DNA of 45,679 nucleotides from contig NZ_LMUK01000005.1 in assembly GCF_009766005.1 (NCBI RefSeq), positions 32,737 through 78,415 of the forward strand. Reading direction: 5' to 3'. Of the stretch, positions 36,174 through 44,312 are shown one piece after another. The notes below the pieces were generated by a model, which did not search any database, had not been told where the DNA came from, and saw only the letters and a program-made list of their open reading frames with translations. This DNA is from Bradyrhizobium sp. S69. Its GTDB lineage: Bacteria > Pseudomonadota > Alphaproteobacteria > Rhizobiales > Xanthobacteraceae. The position numbers were made by a program, and so were the translations under genes. Each line of letters begins with the position of its first letter. Position 1 is the stretch's first letter.

Positions 36174-36395
36174 TCAGGTCTCCAGAATGGCGAGAACCTG
36201 TCCCTCCGCGACGACATCGTCCAGTTTGACCAGGATGGATTTGAGTTTTCCCGAAGCCGGCGATGACACCGGAAGCTCCATTTTCATGGCTTCGACAAAT
36301 ACAACGTCGTCGCCATCGCCGACGCTCGCGCCAACCTCAATGGGTAGCGCGCAAACGCGTCCCGCTACTTCGGTGACAATCTTGATTTCTGGCAT
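36174..36395 (-). CDS. Stand-alone biotin/lipoyl carrier protein
   Basis: This 73-residue protein is one biotinyl domain, with EAMKMEL around Lys38, the residue that receives biotin, flanked by the usual hydrophobic strands (VAGRVCALPIEVG and SILVKLDDVV). It is the carrier part of an acyl-CoA carboxylase. The matching carboxyltransferase is encoded about 1 kb away on the other strand beyond an IclR gene. I chose the ATG at 36395 (MPEIKIVTEV) with a GGGGAG site; an upstream start at 36440 adds a Pro/Ser-rich tail without one. No biotin carboxylase is in the window. Confidence 0.88.
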   Translation of the reverse strand: MPEIKIVTEVAGRVCALPIEVGASVGDGDDVVFVEAMKMELPVSSPASGKLKSILVKLDDVVAEGQVLAILET

Positions 36396-36512
36396 TTCGC
36401 TCCCCGGTGAAGCCGCCGCGCGTTGGCATACAGGATACATGCGTCGGGAAGGGCGGGCGCCCTCGGCTTACTGTTGTAGCTGCAGATTGCCTGAGGTAGC
36501 TTGATCCGCAAG

Positions 36513-36527
36513 TGGAATTTTATTCCG
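36513..36527. promoter_or_regulatory. Candidate IclR-family operator in the divergent promoter
   Basis: TGGAATTTTATTCCG contains a GGAAT-TTT-ATTCC palindrome and resembles the E. coli IclR consensus TGGAAAT-N-ATTTCCA as I remember it. It sits 22 bases upstream of the iclR gene start, between it and the divergent biotin-carrier gene, where it could control both. Confidence 0.55.
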
Positions 36528-36548
36528 CACAACGAAATTGGATAGGGC

Positions 36549-37523
36549 ATGGGACGACGTTCGGAGCGGCTCAGCAAACAGGGAATGCTCGCCAGCGATC
36601 TCGCGGGCGAGGGTGATGTCATCCAGGTGGTGTCGCGCGCCTTCGACGTGCTGCGCTGCTTCGAGGGCCATGAAGCGCGGCTTGGCAATCTCGAGATTTC
36701 CAACCGCTGCGGGCTGCCGCGATCGACGGTATCGCGCCTCACGCACACGCTGACCCGGATGGGTCAGTTGGTCTATCTGCCGCACGACCAGAAATACCGC
36801 ATCGGCCCGAGCGCGGTCGCCATGAGCGCCTCGATGATGCGCGGCTTGCAGTTGCGCAATCTGATCCGCCAGCGATTGCAGGATGTGGCCGAGCAATTGC
36901 CGGGAACCGTCGGGTTTCTGATCCCGGATCGGTCTCATATGGTTTATCTCGAACATGCCCGCGCGGACAATGCGCTCGGCCTGCACGAAGGCACCGGCAC
37001 CCGCATCGCGATCGCCTCCACCGCCGCGGGCCACGCCTACGCCGCAGCGCTGGATGCCGATGTCGGCGATGCGTTGCTGATGGAAATGGAACGTGAAAGT
37101 CCTGAAAGCGCCAAGCTGCTGCGGCCGCGGATTGAGGACAACCGCCGCTTTCTGCGCGAACATGGCTATGTCGTGGTCTGCGGATTGTGGAGCCCGCATA
37201 TCAATGGTCTCGCGGTGCCGGTGTGGTCGCCGCAATATCAAACCTTCGCCGTCGTCACGATCGGCCTGTTGTCGGCGATGTATGACGAGAAGCGGCTGCA
37301 CCAGGAGGTCGCGCCGCGGCTTCTGCAATTGGGCGCCGCGGTCCATGGCCTGCTCGACGGCACCGACACCGATATTTTCAGCAATCGGATCGAGAACAAG
37401 CCGCTTCCGGTAACCGCCCAAAAAAATAAAATCATCAAGACGGAGGATACCAATGAACTGGAAGCCGGAGCTCGACGATCTCGCGCGGCGCCAAGCCTTC
37501 GCGCGCGAGATGGGCGGCGCTGA
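36549..37523 (+). CDS. IclR-family transcription regulator
   Basis: This 324-residue regulator has an N-terminal winged helix (about 25-85, LEISNRCGLPRSTVSRLTHT) and an IclR effector domain (about 100-280, including HEGTGTRIAIASTAAGHAYA). It is longer than most family members. The last ~25 residues are read through the start of the downstream carboxyltransferase gene (71-base overlap) and look unlike protein. A run of seven A at 37410-37416 is followed by TAAA; one more A would end the protein just after VTAQKK. So either the tail is real or the run length is misread. It probably controls the carboxylase genes. Confidence 0.88.
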   Translation: MGRRSERLSKQGMLASDLAGEGDVIQVVSRAFDVLRCFEGHEARLGNLEISNRCGLPRSTVSRLTHTLTRMGQLVYLPHDQKYRIGPSAVAMSASMMRGLQLRNLIRQRLQDVAEQLPGTVGFLIPDRSHMVYLEHARADNALGLHEGTGTRIAIASTAAGHAYAAALDADVGDALLMEMERESPESAKLLRPRIEDNRRFLREHGYVVVCGLWSPHINGLAVPVWSPQYQTFAVVTIGLLSAMYDEKRLHQEVAPRLLQLGAAVHGLLDGTDTDIFSNRIENKPLPVTAQKNKIIKTEDTNELEAGARRSRAAPSLRARDGRR

Positions 37524-39012
37524 CAAGGTCAAGCGTCAGCACGACCAGGGCCGGCTTACCGTTCGCGAGCGTATCGACAGGCTGATCGATACAAACAGCT
37601 TTCACGAGGTCGGCGCCATTTCCGGCGTCGCCGAATATGACGAAAGCGGTGAGCTCACACAATTGACGCCGGCCAATTGCGTGTTCGGCCGCGGCAAGGT
37701 CGACGGCCGGACCGTGGTCGTGGTCGGCGATGACTTCACGGTGCGCGGCGGCTCGGCCGATGCCTCGATCTCGGCAAAACCGTTGATGGCCGAAGAGATG
37801 GCGCATGATTTCCGGCTGCCGATCATCCGGGTGATCGAAGGCTCGGGCGGTGGCGGCTCGGTGAAGACCATCGAAACCAAGGGCGCGGCCAATCTGCCCG
37901 GCGGCATCGGCGGCACGCGCTGGTATTCGTACACGACCGCCAACATGGCCCGCGTGCCGGTGGTGGGCCTCGGATTGGGTTCGGTGGCGGGGCTTGGTGC
38001 GGCGCGGCTCGCGGCGACGCATTATTCGGTTATGACCAAGAGCTCGGCAATGTTCGTCGCGGGTCCGCCGGTCGTGAAACGTCTGGGCCAGGATCTGACC
38101 AAGCAGGAGCTTGGCGGCGCCGACATCCAGACCCGTGCCGGTGGCGTCGATCATGCCGCCGACACCGAGGAGGAGGCCTTTGCCTGCGCGCGGCGTTTCC
38201 TGTCGTATCTGCCGTCCTCCGTGTACGAGTTGCCGCCGACGCTGGCCTGCGACGATGATCCGGAGCGCGCGGAAGACAGCCTGATGAAGGCGGTGCCGCG
38301 CAATCGCCGTCAGGTCTACAAGATGCGCCCGATCATCGACGCCGTCGTCGACAAGGGATCGTTCTTCGAGGTGAACACCCATTTCGGCCGCTCGATGATC
38401 GTGGGTCTGGCGCGGCTCGAAGGCCGTGCAGTGCTGCTGCTCGCGAGCGATCCCTTTCACTATGGCGGGTCGTGGACCGCCGACGCCTGCCAGAAGGTGG
38501 TGCGCTGGGTCGACTTCGCCGAGACCTTCCATCTGCCGGTGGTCTATCTGATGGATTGCCCGGGCTTCATGATCGGGCTCGAGGCCGAGAAGGCGGCGAC
38601 CATCCGTCACGGCGTGCGCGCGATGGCCGCGGTCAATCAAAGCACCGTTCCCTGGTGCACCATCATCGTGCGCAATTCCTTTGGCGTCGCCGGCGTGGTG
38701 CATCAACCCGCCGATCGCTTCTCGATGCGCTATGCGTGGCCGTCGGCCTATTGGGGTTCGCTGCCGCTGGAAGGCGGCATCGAGGCCGCCTATCGCGCCG
38801 ACATCGACGCCGCCGAGGATCCGAAAGCCAAGCTGAAGGAAATCGAGGACCGGCTCAACAAGCTGCGCTCGCCGTTTCGTTCGGCCGAAAAATTCTGGGT
38901 CGAGGAGATCATCGATCCCCGCAAGACCCGCTCGCTGTTGTGCGAATTCGCGCGTCTCGCGGAGCCGATCCGCAGCGTAGGCCCGGCGGCCAATATGAGG
39001 ATCAGGCCGTAG
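37453..39012 (+). CDS. Acyl-CoA carboxylase carboxyltransferase (beta) subunit
   Basis: This 519-residue protein has two crotonase-like halves (about 20-250 and 290-510), as in propionyl-/methylcrotonyl-CoA carboxylase beta subunits. Visible are the acyl-CoA-binding GSGGGGSVKTIE and GLGLGSVAGLGAARLAATHY oxyanion regions in the N-half and DCPGFMIGLEAEKAATIRHG in the C-half. It moves CO2 from carboxybiotin to an acyl-CoA. Its N-terminus overlaps the tail of the iclR frame. The biotin carrier at 36174-36395 is the likely partner; the biotin carboxylase must come from elsewhere in the genome. Confidence 0.9.
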   Translation: MNWKPELDDLARRQAFAREMGGADKVKRQHDQGRLTVRERIDRLIDTNSFHEVGAISGVAEYDESGELTQLTPANCVFGRGKVDGRTVVVVGDDFTVRGGSADASISAKPLMAEEMAHDFRLPIIRVIEGSGGGGSVKTIETKGAANLPGGIGGTRWYSYTTANMARVPVVGLGLGSVAGLGAARLAATHYSVMTKSSAMFVAGPPVVKRLGQDLTKQELGGADIQTRAGGVDHAADTEEEAFACARRFLSYLPSSVYELPPTLACDDDPERAEDSLMKAVPRNRRQVYKMRPIIDAVVDKGSFFEVNTHFGRSMIVGLARLEGRAVLLLASDPFHYGGSWTADACQKVVRWVDFAETFHLPVVYLMDCPGFMIGLEAEKAATIRHGVRAMAAVNQSTVPWCTIIVRNSFGVAGVVHQPADRFSMRYAWPSAYWGSLPLEGGIEAAYRADIDAAEDPKAKLKEIEDRLNKLRSPFRSAEKFWVEEIIDPRKTRSLLCEFARLAEPIRSVGPAANMRIRP

Positions 39013-39036
39013 CCTCAGTCCGTCGTGATACAAAGC

Positions 39037-39116
39037 CGTCATTGCGAGGAGCGCAGCGACGAAGCAATCCAGCTTGCTTTGTGGTTCTGGATTGCTTCGC
39101 TCCGCTCGCAATGACG
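39037..39116. terminator. Long REP-type hairpin between convergent carboxyltransferase and MFS genes
   Basis: CGTCATTGCGAG...GACGAAGCAATCCAG pairs with CTGGATTGCTTCG...CTCGCAATGACG to form an ~80-base hairpin filling almost the whole 109-base gap between the two gene ends. It is probably a dispersed palindrome that acts as a bidirectional terminator or transcript stabiliser. Confidence 0.75.
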
Positions 39117-39121
39117 TACCC

Positions 39122-40405
39122 CTACGCCACCACCGGCTTCGGCTGCCGCGAGATCGCCAGCGTCATGAGAGACGCGACAATGCACAAGGCGCCGGCGACG
39201 AAGAACGCCGGCAGGTAGCTCGCGAGCAGGGTACGCGACAGGCCGGCGCCGAAGGCTGCGGTGGCGGCGCCCAGTTGATGGCCGGCAAAAATCCAGCCGA
39301 ACACCAGATTGGCGCGCTCGGGCCCGAAGCGTTGCGTGGTCAGCCGCACCGTCGGCGGCACCGTGGCGATCCAGTCGAGGCCGTAGAACATCGCAAACAG
39401 CGACAGGCCGTAGAACGAAAAATTGGTGAACGGCAGGAACACCAGCGACAGGCCGCGCAGGCCGTAATACCAGAACAGCAGATAGCGGTTGTCATAGCGA
39501 TCCGACAGCCAGCCCGAGGCGATGGTGCCGACGAAATCGAAGATCCCCATCGCCGCCAGCAGGCTCGCGGCCTGCACCTGTGGAATGCCGAAATCGAGGC
39601 ACATCGGAATCAGATGCACCTGGATCAGGCCGTTGGTGCTGGCGCCGCAGATGAAGAACGTCGCGAACAGAATCCAGAACACCCGCGTCTTTGAAGCGTC
39701 GCGCAGCGTGCCGAGCGCCGCCGCCATGATCGGCGCATTGTTCGGCGCAGGCTGCGGCAGCGGCCCTTTGCCGTCATCGCCGAACGGTCGCAAACCGAGA
39801 TCGCCGGGGCGATCGCGCATCACCAGCAATACCGCGAACGCCGCGACGCCGAGCATGCCGCACATCAGCCCGAGCGCGGTCCGCCAGCCCATGACTTCGG
39901 TGAGGTGGGCCAGCAGCGGCAGGAACACCAATTGTCCGGTCGCAGCACTGGCGGTGAGGATTCCGACCACCAGGCCGCGCCGGGCGTTGAACCAGCGCGC
40001 GGCAATGGTGGCGCCGAGCACCAGCGCCGTCATACCGGTGCCGATGCCGACCACGACGCCCCACAGCAGGATCAGTTGCCAGACCTGCGTCATCGCCAGC
40101 GAAATCAGCAGCGCCGAGACCACCGTCAGCAATGCTGCGAGCGTGACGTTGCGCAAGCCATAGCGGTTCATCAAGGCGGCCGCGAACGGCGCCATCAGCC
40201 CGAACAGGACGAAGCGGATCGACAGCGCCGAGGAAATCTCCGCGGTGCTCCAGCCGAACTCTTTTTGCAGCGGTACGATGAACACGCCGGGCGCGCCCAC
40301 CGCGCCGGCGCTGACCAGCGCGGTCAGGAAGGTCACGCCGACCATCACCCAGCCGTAATGAATATTGCGGCGGGCGAGCGCAGCCGACAGCCAATTCGAG
40401 ATCAT
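39122..40405 (-). CDS. MFS transporter, monocarboxylate/OFA-like
   Basis: This 427-residue twelve-helix permease has the N-terminal NIHYGWVMVGVTFLTALVSA common in the MCT/OFA branch and GWSTAEISSALSIRFVLFGL in helix 2. A central loop (about 200-225) is rich in Pro and charged residues, and the second half has GIFDFVGTIASGWLSDRYDN. It likely moves a small organic acid. No neighbouring gene fixes the substrate, although an acyl-CoA carboxylase and an acetyl-CoA acetyltransferase flank it. The ATG at 40405 fits the first helix. Confidence 0.88.
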   Translation of the reverse strand: MISNWLSAALARRNIHYGWVMVGVTFLTALVSAGAVGAPGVFIVPLQKEFGWSTAEISSALSIRFVLFGLMAPFAAALMNRYGLRNVTLAALLTVVSALLISLAMTQVWQLILLWGVVVGIGTGMTALVLGATIAARWFNARRGLVVGILTASAATGQLVFLPLLAHLTEVMGWRTALGLMCGMLGVAAFAVLLVMRDRPGDLGLRPFGDDGKGPLPQPAPNNAPIMAAALGTLRDASKTRVFWILFATFFICGASTNGLIQVHLIPMCLDFGIPQVQAASLLAAMGIFDFVGTIASGWLSDRYDNRYLLFWYYGLRGLSLVFLPFTNFSFYGLSLFAMFYGLDWIATVPPTVRLTTQRFGPERANLVFGWIFAGHQLGAATAAFGAGLSRTLLASYLPAFFVAGALCIVASLMTLAISRQPKPVVA

Positions 40406-40513
40406 TGAGCCTCAGAAGCCTTCCCTGGTTTTATTTTCACCGGTGCATCCTGGCACAGTGGCCGCTAGACCAAAATGCCTAAGTTCCCTCATTTTCAGAC
40501 GCATGCCGGAATG

Positions 40514-40826
40514 CTAGTCTTACTGCGTCACAACGGGCCTATCCCGTCATCCCCGGGACGAACGCGGAGCGTTCGCCCGTTGGTGCGCGCTCTTTCTTGC
40601 GCGCCTCGAAGGATGGCCGCAAGCACGACGCTGAACACCATCCTTCGAGGCGCGCCGAAGATGGCGCGCACCTCAGGATGACGGTGGAGTTGTTGCGCGG
40701 AGGACGATGACCGCGAGTCTGTGTGTCGCTTCCTCAGTGTCAATTTTCTGTGCCGCATGCTTCGAGACGCCGCTTCGCGGCTCCTCAGGATGAGAGGATA
40801 AGCCCGTTGTGACGCAGTAAGACTAG
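40514..40826. repeat. 313-bp segment bounded by a 31-bp inverted repeat
   Basis: Positions 40514-40544 and 40796-40826 are inverted copies with 30 of 31 bases matching (outer words CTAGTCTTACTGCG / CGCAGTAAGACTAG). Inside are REP-type hairpins, including the CGAAGGATGG/CCATCCTTCG pair at about 40605-40650. The right arm covers the stop codon of the acetyl-CoA acetyltransferase gene (40823-40825). No open frame or target duplication is evident. It looks like a MITE-sized element or a giant terminator-like hairpin. Confidence 0.85.
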
Positions 40827-42019
40827 TGCACGATACGCTCGATCGCGATGGCGGTGGCTTCACCGCCGCCGATGCAGAGCGAGGCGACACCGCGCTTCAG
40901 ACCGTGCGCTTCGAGGGCGTGCAGCAAGGTCACGATCAGGCGTGCGCCGGTCGCGCCAATGGGGTGGCCGAGCGCACAGGCGCCGCCATTGATGTTGAGT
41001 TTTTCGCGCGGGATGCCGAGATCGCGGGCTGCTGCCATCGGGACCACCGCGAAGGCCTCGTTGATCTCGAACAGATCGACGTCACTGATGCTCCAGCCGA
41101 CCTTGTCGAGCAGCTTGCGGATCGCGGGGATCGGCGCGGTGGTGAACCATTGCGGTTCCTGGCTGTGGGTGGCGTGACCCTTGATCTCGGCCAGCGCCGG
41201 CAGGCCGTCGCGATCGGTGAGCGAGCGGCGCGCCAGGATCAGCGCTGCGGCACCGTCGGCATTGGCCGAGGACGCCGCCGGCGTGATGGTGCCGTTGGGG
41301 CGGAATGCCGGCTTCAATCCGGGAATTTTGGCGGGGTCGACCTTGAGCGGAATTTCGTCATGGCCGATGGTGCGTGGGCCGGCCTTTTCGGTGACCGTCA
41401 GCGGCACGATCTCGGCCTTGAACGCGCCGCCTTCGACCGCCTTGCGGGCCCGGGTCAGCGTCTCCATCGCGTAGGTGTCCTGGTCCTTGCGGCTGAATTG
41501 ATAGGCCTCCGCGGTCTGTTCGCCGAAATCGCCCATCGAGCGGCCGACCTCATAGGCGTCCTCGAGGCCGTCCATCATCATGTGGTCGATGATGCGGTCG
41601 TGGCCGGCGCGGTAGCCGCCGCGGGCCTTCGCCAGCAAATAGGGCGCGTTGCTCATGCTCTCCATGCCGCCGGACACCACGATCTCGGCCGAGCCGGCGT
41701 TGATGATGTCATGCGCCAGCATGGTGGCCTTCATGCCGGAGCCGCAGACCTTGTTGATGGTGGTGGCACCCACAGCATCCGGCAGCTTGGCGCCGCGCGC
41801 GGCCTGGCGCGCCGGTGCCTGGCCCTGTCCGGCCGGCAGCACGCACCCCATGAACACTTCGTCGATCCGTTCCGGCGACAATTTGGCCCGTTCGACCGCA
41901 GCACCAATCACATGGGAACCGAGTCTGTGGGCGCTGAAAGGCACGAGATCGCCGAGGAATTTGCCGAGCGGGGTGCGGGCGGCGGAAACGATGACGACCG
42001 GATCGGAAGCTGTGGCCAT
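40823..42019 (-). CDS. Acetyl-CoA C-acetyltransferase (thiolase)
   Basis: This 398-residue biosynthetic/degradative thiolase has every catalytic residue present: Cys92 (NKVCGSGMKA), His352 (GACALGHPIGATG) and Cys382 (LCIGGGEATA). It condenses two acetyl-CoA or cleaves acetoacetyl-CoA or longer ketoacyl-CoA. The start ATG at 42019 (MATASDPVVIVSAARTPLG) has a GGAG site; upstream in-frame codons to 42058 are unlikely. The terminal TAG lies within the right arm of the 31-bp inverted repeat, so the C-terminus may have been trimmed or ended by that element. The ending IERIVH is normal, suggesting little loss. Confidence 0.93.
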   Translation of the reverse strand: MATASDPVVIVSAARTPLGKFLGDLVPFSAHRLGSHVIGAAVERAKLSPERIDEVFMGCVLPAGQGQAPARQAARGAKLPDAVGATTINKVCGSGMKATMLAHDIINAGSAEIVVSGGMESMSNAPYLLAKARGGYRAGHDRIIDHMMMDGLEDAYEVGRSMGDFGEQTAEAYQFSRKDQDTYAMETLTRARKAVEGGAFKAEIVPLTVTEKAGPRTIGHDEIPLKVDPAKIPGLKPAFRPNGTITPAASSANADGAAALILARRSLTDRDGLPALAEIKGHATHSQEPQWFTTAPIPAIRKLLDKVGWSISDVDLFEINEAFAVVPMAAARDLGIPREKLNINGGACALGHPIGATGARLIVTLLHALEAHGLKRGVASLCIGGGEATAIAIERIVH

Positions 42020-42120
42020 GGCGGCTCCTTGGATGTCGAATTGGATTATGTGCATCATATGATGCGGCGCAAAAATTGCAACGGGAGTCGGGGGCTAAAT
42101 TTGTCGTGAGGGGTGCCAAA

Positions 42121-42345
42121 GCCGTCATGCCCGCGCAGGCGGGCATCCAGTACGCCGCGAGTTCTCGATTCCATCGTTGGCGCCTCGGAATACTGGATCG
42201 TCCGCCGAAGCCTGTGAAGCTATCTCGACGTCATCCTGAGGTGCGAGCTCTTGCGAGCCTCGAAGGATGGCCGCGAGCACCGAGCTGAACACCATCCTTC
42301 GAGACGCGGCCAAGTGGCCGCTCCTCTGGATGAGGTTCCGGTGTA
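42121..42345. repeat. Cluster of REP-type palindromes
   Basis: Three palindromes follow each other: TGCCCGCGCAGGCGGGCA near 42127, then CGTCATCCTGAGGTGCGAG, then the CGAAGGATGG...CCATCCTTCG pair at about 42262-42316, related to 16068-16118 and 40605-40650. No coding frame in the segment is convincing. Confidence 0.75.
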
Positions 42346-42368
42346 TCCCGAGCCTGGCGCGGACGACG

Positions 42369-42880
42369 TTTGAATATAACTCCGCGTTCTCGCGACACCA
42401 TGCGCCCGAGTTTTGCAAATTCGTTCGCCCCAAAAAGAAGAGGGCGCAGGGAAGACCGGGTGCGCGCTGCACCCGCGGTCTCGCGTGCAAATAGTCACAA
42501 AGCAAAGCGCACACGAGCATACAGGTTCAGCGGAAAACACTCCGGCCTTCCCCGCGCAATGGTTTTACGACTTATCTTCGTGCTCTCCCCGGTGAGACCA
42601 AAGCTTGTTTGTCACCGTCGCCCCCGAGAAGCGTGAGCTTCCCAGGAACTTGACACCAGCCATCGGGGCGTCAGGACCACACGACTTTGCCGTCCGCATC
42701 AGCCGCGCTCGTCAGTCGCAGCCTTCGCGTCCACCGCTCCCCGCCCCAACGTCAGTGACGATGGCCAACGCCCCCTCTCTCGGGACGGGATGGCGAGGAA
42801 TACGCAACTGATTTGGGTCAAGAGTCAAGGATAATTTCTGAAAATCCGAAATGCCATGGAGGCGAGAAGGGATAGACACC
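42369..42880 (-). repeat. ~505-bp dispersed repeat, copy B (inverted relative to copy A)
   Basis: Reading the minus strand, this copy follows copy A (21862-22368) with substitutions and a few small indels, from GATTTTCAGAAATT through to TTTGCAAAACTCGGGCG and GTCGCGAGAA. A 32-codon frame (42663 to 42565) corresponds exactly in length to that of copy A. Two inverted copies 20 kb apart could recombine and flip the intervening segment. Confidence 0.85.
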
Positions 42881-42975
42881 GTAACTCCACCTTGGCACCA
42901 CCGGCACCGCGCCAGCTCATGGGCGGCGTCACCTCGCCCTTGACGGCTGGCCCACATCAGCCCAACCCGGCGCCC

Positions 42976-43176
42976 ATGACAATCATCGAAACCATCACTG
43001 AGCACCGTTGCGAAGCACTGACGATCAGCGACATCCCGCCCTATCGCTGCACCACCAGCGCCACCGCGGACCGGCGTGGCCGGGCAGTCTGTGCCAACCA
43101 TGCCCTTGCCCTGCGCATTCGCTGGTTTGACGATGCCGCCGCACTCCATGGCGATCACCCGGCGCCCCCGGCGTAA
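42976..43176 (+). CDS. Possible small Cys/His protein (66 aa)
   Basis: A 66-codon frame from the ATG at 42976 encodes a sequence with spaced Cys and His residues (HRCEALTIS, PYRCTTSATADRRGRAVC, ANHALALRIRW), which could bind a metal. No clear ribosome site and no recognised family. It begins just after repeat copy B in an accessory region. An antisense frame overlaps it. Treated as possible only. Confidence 0.35.
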   Translation: MTIIETITEHRCEALTISDIPPYRCTTSATADRRGRAVCANHALALRIRWFDDAAALHGDHPAPPA

Positions 43177-43277
43177 GGCCCGGAGCAAGTCCCCCAGCCG
43201 TGACCCGCGATCGTAAAACGGCCGCGCCGGAACAAAATTGCCCGGTTTCCCTTGATTGAGAGATCAGAGGACTGTCG

Positions 43278-43475
43278 ATGCCGAGTAGCCAGCTAAAGCG
43301 AGCCGAACGAGCGATACAGACGATTCGGGATCAGAGCGAGCTTCCGCCAGAAACGGCAGACGCACTGCAAGAGCTGGTCGACGTCATCCGGGCAATCGAA
43401 GGGCGTTTGTCGGCGCTCGAAGGCAAGGAGAATGCGAGCCCCACGGATGCGATGAACCTGCCAAACCAGAAATGA
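43278..43475 (+). CDS. Small helical hypothetical protein (65 aa)
   Basis: This 65-residue, highly charged and helical protein has a heptad-like stretch LQELVDVIRAIEGRLSALEG, possibly a short coiled coil. An AGAGG site lies 9 bases before the ATG. No family recognised; cytoplasmic by composition. A hairpin with a T-run (43630-43660) about 150 bases downstream could end its transcript. Confidence 0.55.
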   Translation: MPSSQLKRAERAIQTIRDQSELPPETADALQELVDVIRAIEGRLSALEGKENASPTDAMNLPNQK

Positions 43476-43953
43476 ACGGCCGCCCGACACGTGGTTGTGG
43501 CCGCACGGCAACGAAACTTTTGTTCCTGTAGCGGAACCGCTCATTTCCATTTACGTCACGCCCGGCATGTCCTTAGCTTTGCGCACCGGGGCTGGGGCGC
43601 GTTCATAAACAATCAATTTTCGAACCCGGAAGCCGCAGTGCGTAAATGCCTGCGGCTTTTCATTTCAGAACTGGATGAAGCGGCTGTGCTCGATGAACCG
43701 CCAGCGCCAAAAGAAACGACCCCAGCGCGGGGGGCAACTGAGGCCGTCCTTGGGGTGTGCCGAGGGCGGAAGCGGCACGATTCATTAAATCTCAAATCCG
43801 GGGATTGTTCCCTGCGTCATGCGGGGTTCGTTGGGGAAGCGACAACCTGCCGTTTCTGACTTCGCCAAAAGCTCTTTCAGGCACACTGGAGCGCGCCCGC
43901 GTGACGCCTGAGAAAGTCCCCGCAGCTACAGCTAATAGGGATGGGCTGCCCGA
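43476..43953. other. Gap between two small genes, one terminator and nothing else convincing
   Basis: Apart from the hairpin at 43630-43660, no frame here has a good start and protein-like composition. A GTG-started frame (43757-43957) ends on the ATGA that begins the lipoprotein gene, which hints at coupling, but its sequence is not recognisable. Confidence 0.5.
43630..43660 (+). terminator. Rho-independent-type terminator
   Basis: AAGCCGCAG (43630-43638) pairs with CTGCGGCTT (43650-43658) around an 11-base loop and is followed by TT and C on the plus strand. A short but clear GC stem with U-run. Confidence 0.65.
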
Positions 43954-44130
43954 ATGAGGATCATGGTCCTGCTATTTTGTTTCATATTGGCCGGATGCGC
44001 TGGCGATCGGCTGAAACCGCCAACAAAATGTGACGCGGTCTCGGCGGTTTTATCAAATCCGTCCACTACGCCTCATCAGGAGGCGGCAGCGATGGAAATG
44101 GGCCGGAACAACCATTGTTTCGGAAATTGA
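43954..44130 (+). CDS. Small lipoprotein (58 aa)
   Basis: This 58-residue protein starts with a hydrophobic signal and lipobox ILAGC (Cys19), so the mature part is a ~40-residue lipid-anchored peptide. It holds a PPTKC segment and a second cysteine near the end (NNHCFGN), which could pair. Size and Pro-Cys pattern recall VirB7/TrbK- or Rz1-like small lipoproteins, but nothing nearby supports conjugation or phage lysis, so function is unknown. The ATG overlaps the stop of a doubtful upstream frame. Too short for most gene callers. Confidence 0.6.
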   Translation: MRIMVLLFCFILAGCAGDRLKPPTKCDAVSAVLSNPSTTPHQEAAAMEMGRNNHCFGN

Positions 44131-44312
44131 CCGCAAAGACATCCTTGGACGATAAGTAAAAATTAAGAGATCGAAACCTATTGCTTTTCGATTCGCCGTA
44201 GACTCACGAAACCTTTTTGAAACACAACCGAAGCCGTTTTTCGGTGGACGCGAAGTCATCTAGAGATCGAGCTTCCATATTGTGGGGGCGGTCGATCACC
44301 CAGGAGATTGCC

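Noticed and set aside
37435..39111. A 558-codon minus-strand open frame opposite the carboxyltransferase gene
   Set aside because: Same low-quality composition and full overlap with a well-supported gene.
40514..42880. Repeats considered as a CRISPR array
   Set aside because: The units are inverted, of unequal spacing and few in number, with no unique spacers and no cas genes.
42712..43188. 158-codon minus-strand frame spanning part of repeat copy B
   Set aside because: Part of it is the dispersed repeat and the rest lies opposite a possible small gene; no start signal or family.
43757..43957. GTG-started 66-codon frame ending on the lipoprotein start codon
   Set aside because: The ATGA overlap is suggestive, but there is no ribosome site and no recognisable protein character; kept only as a note.
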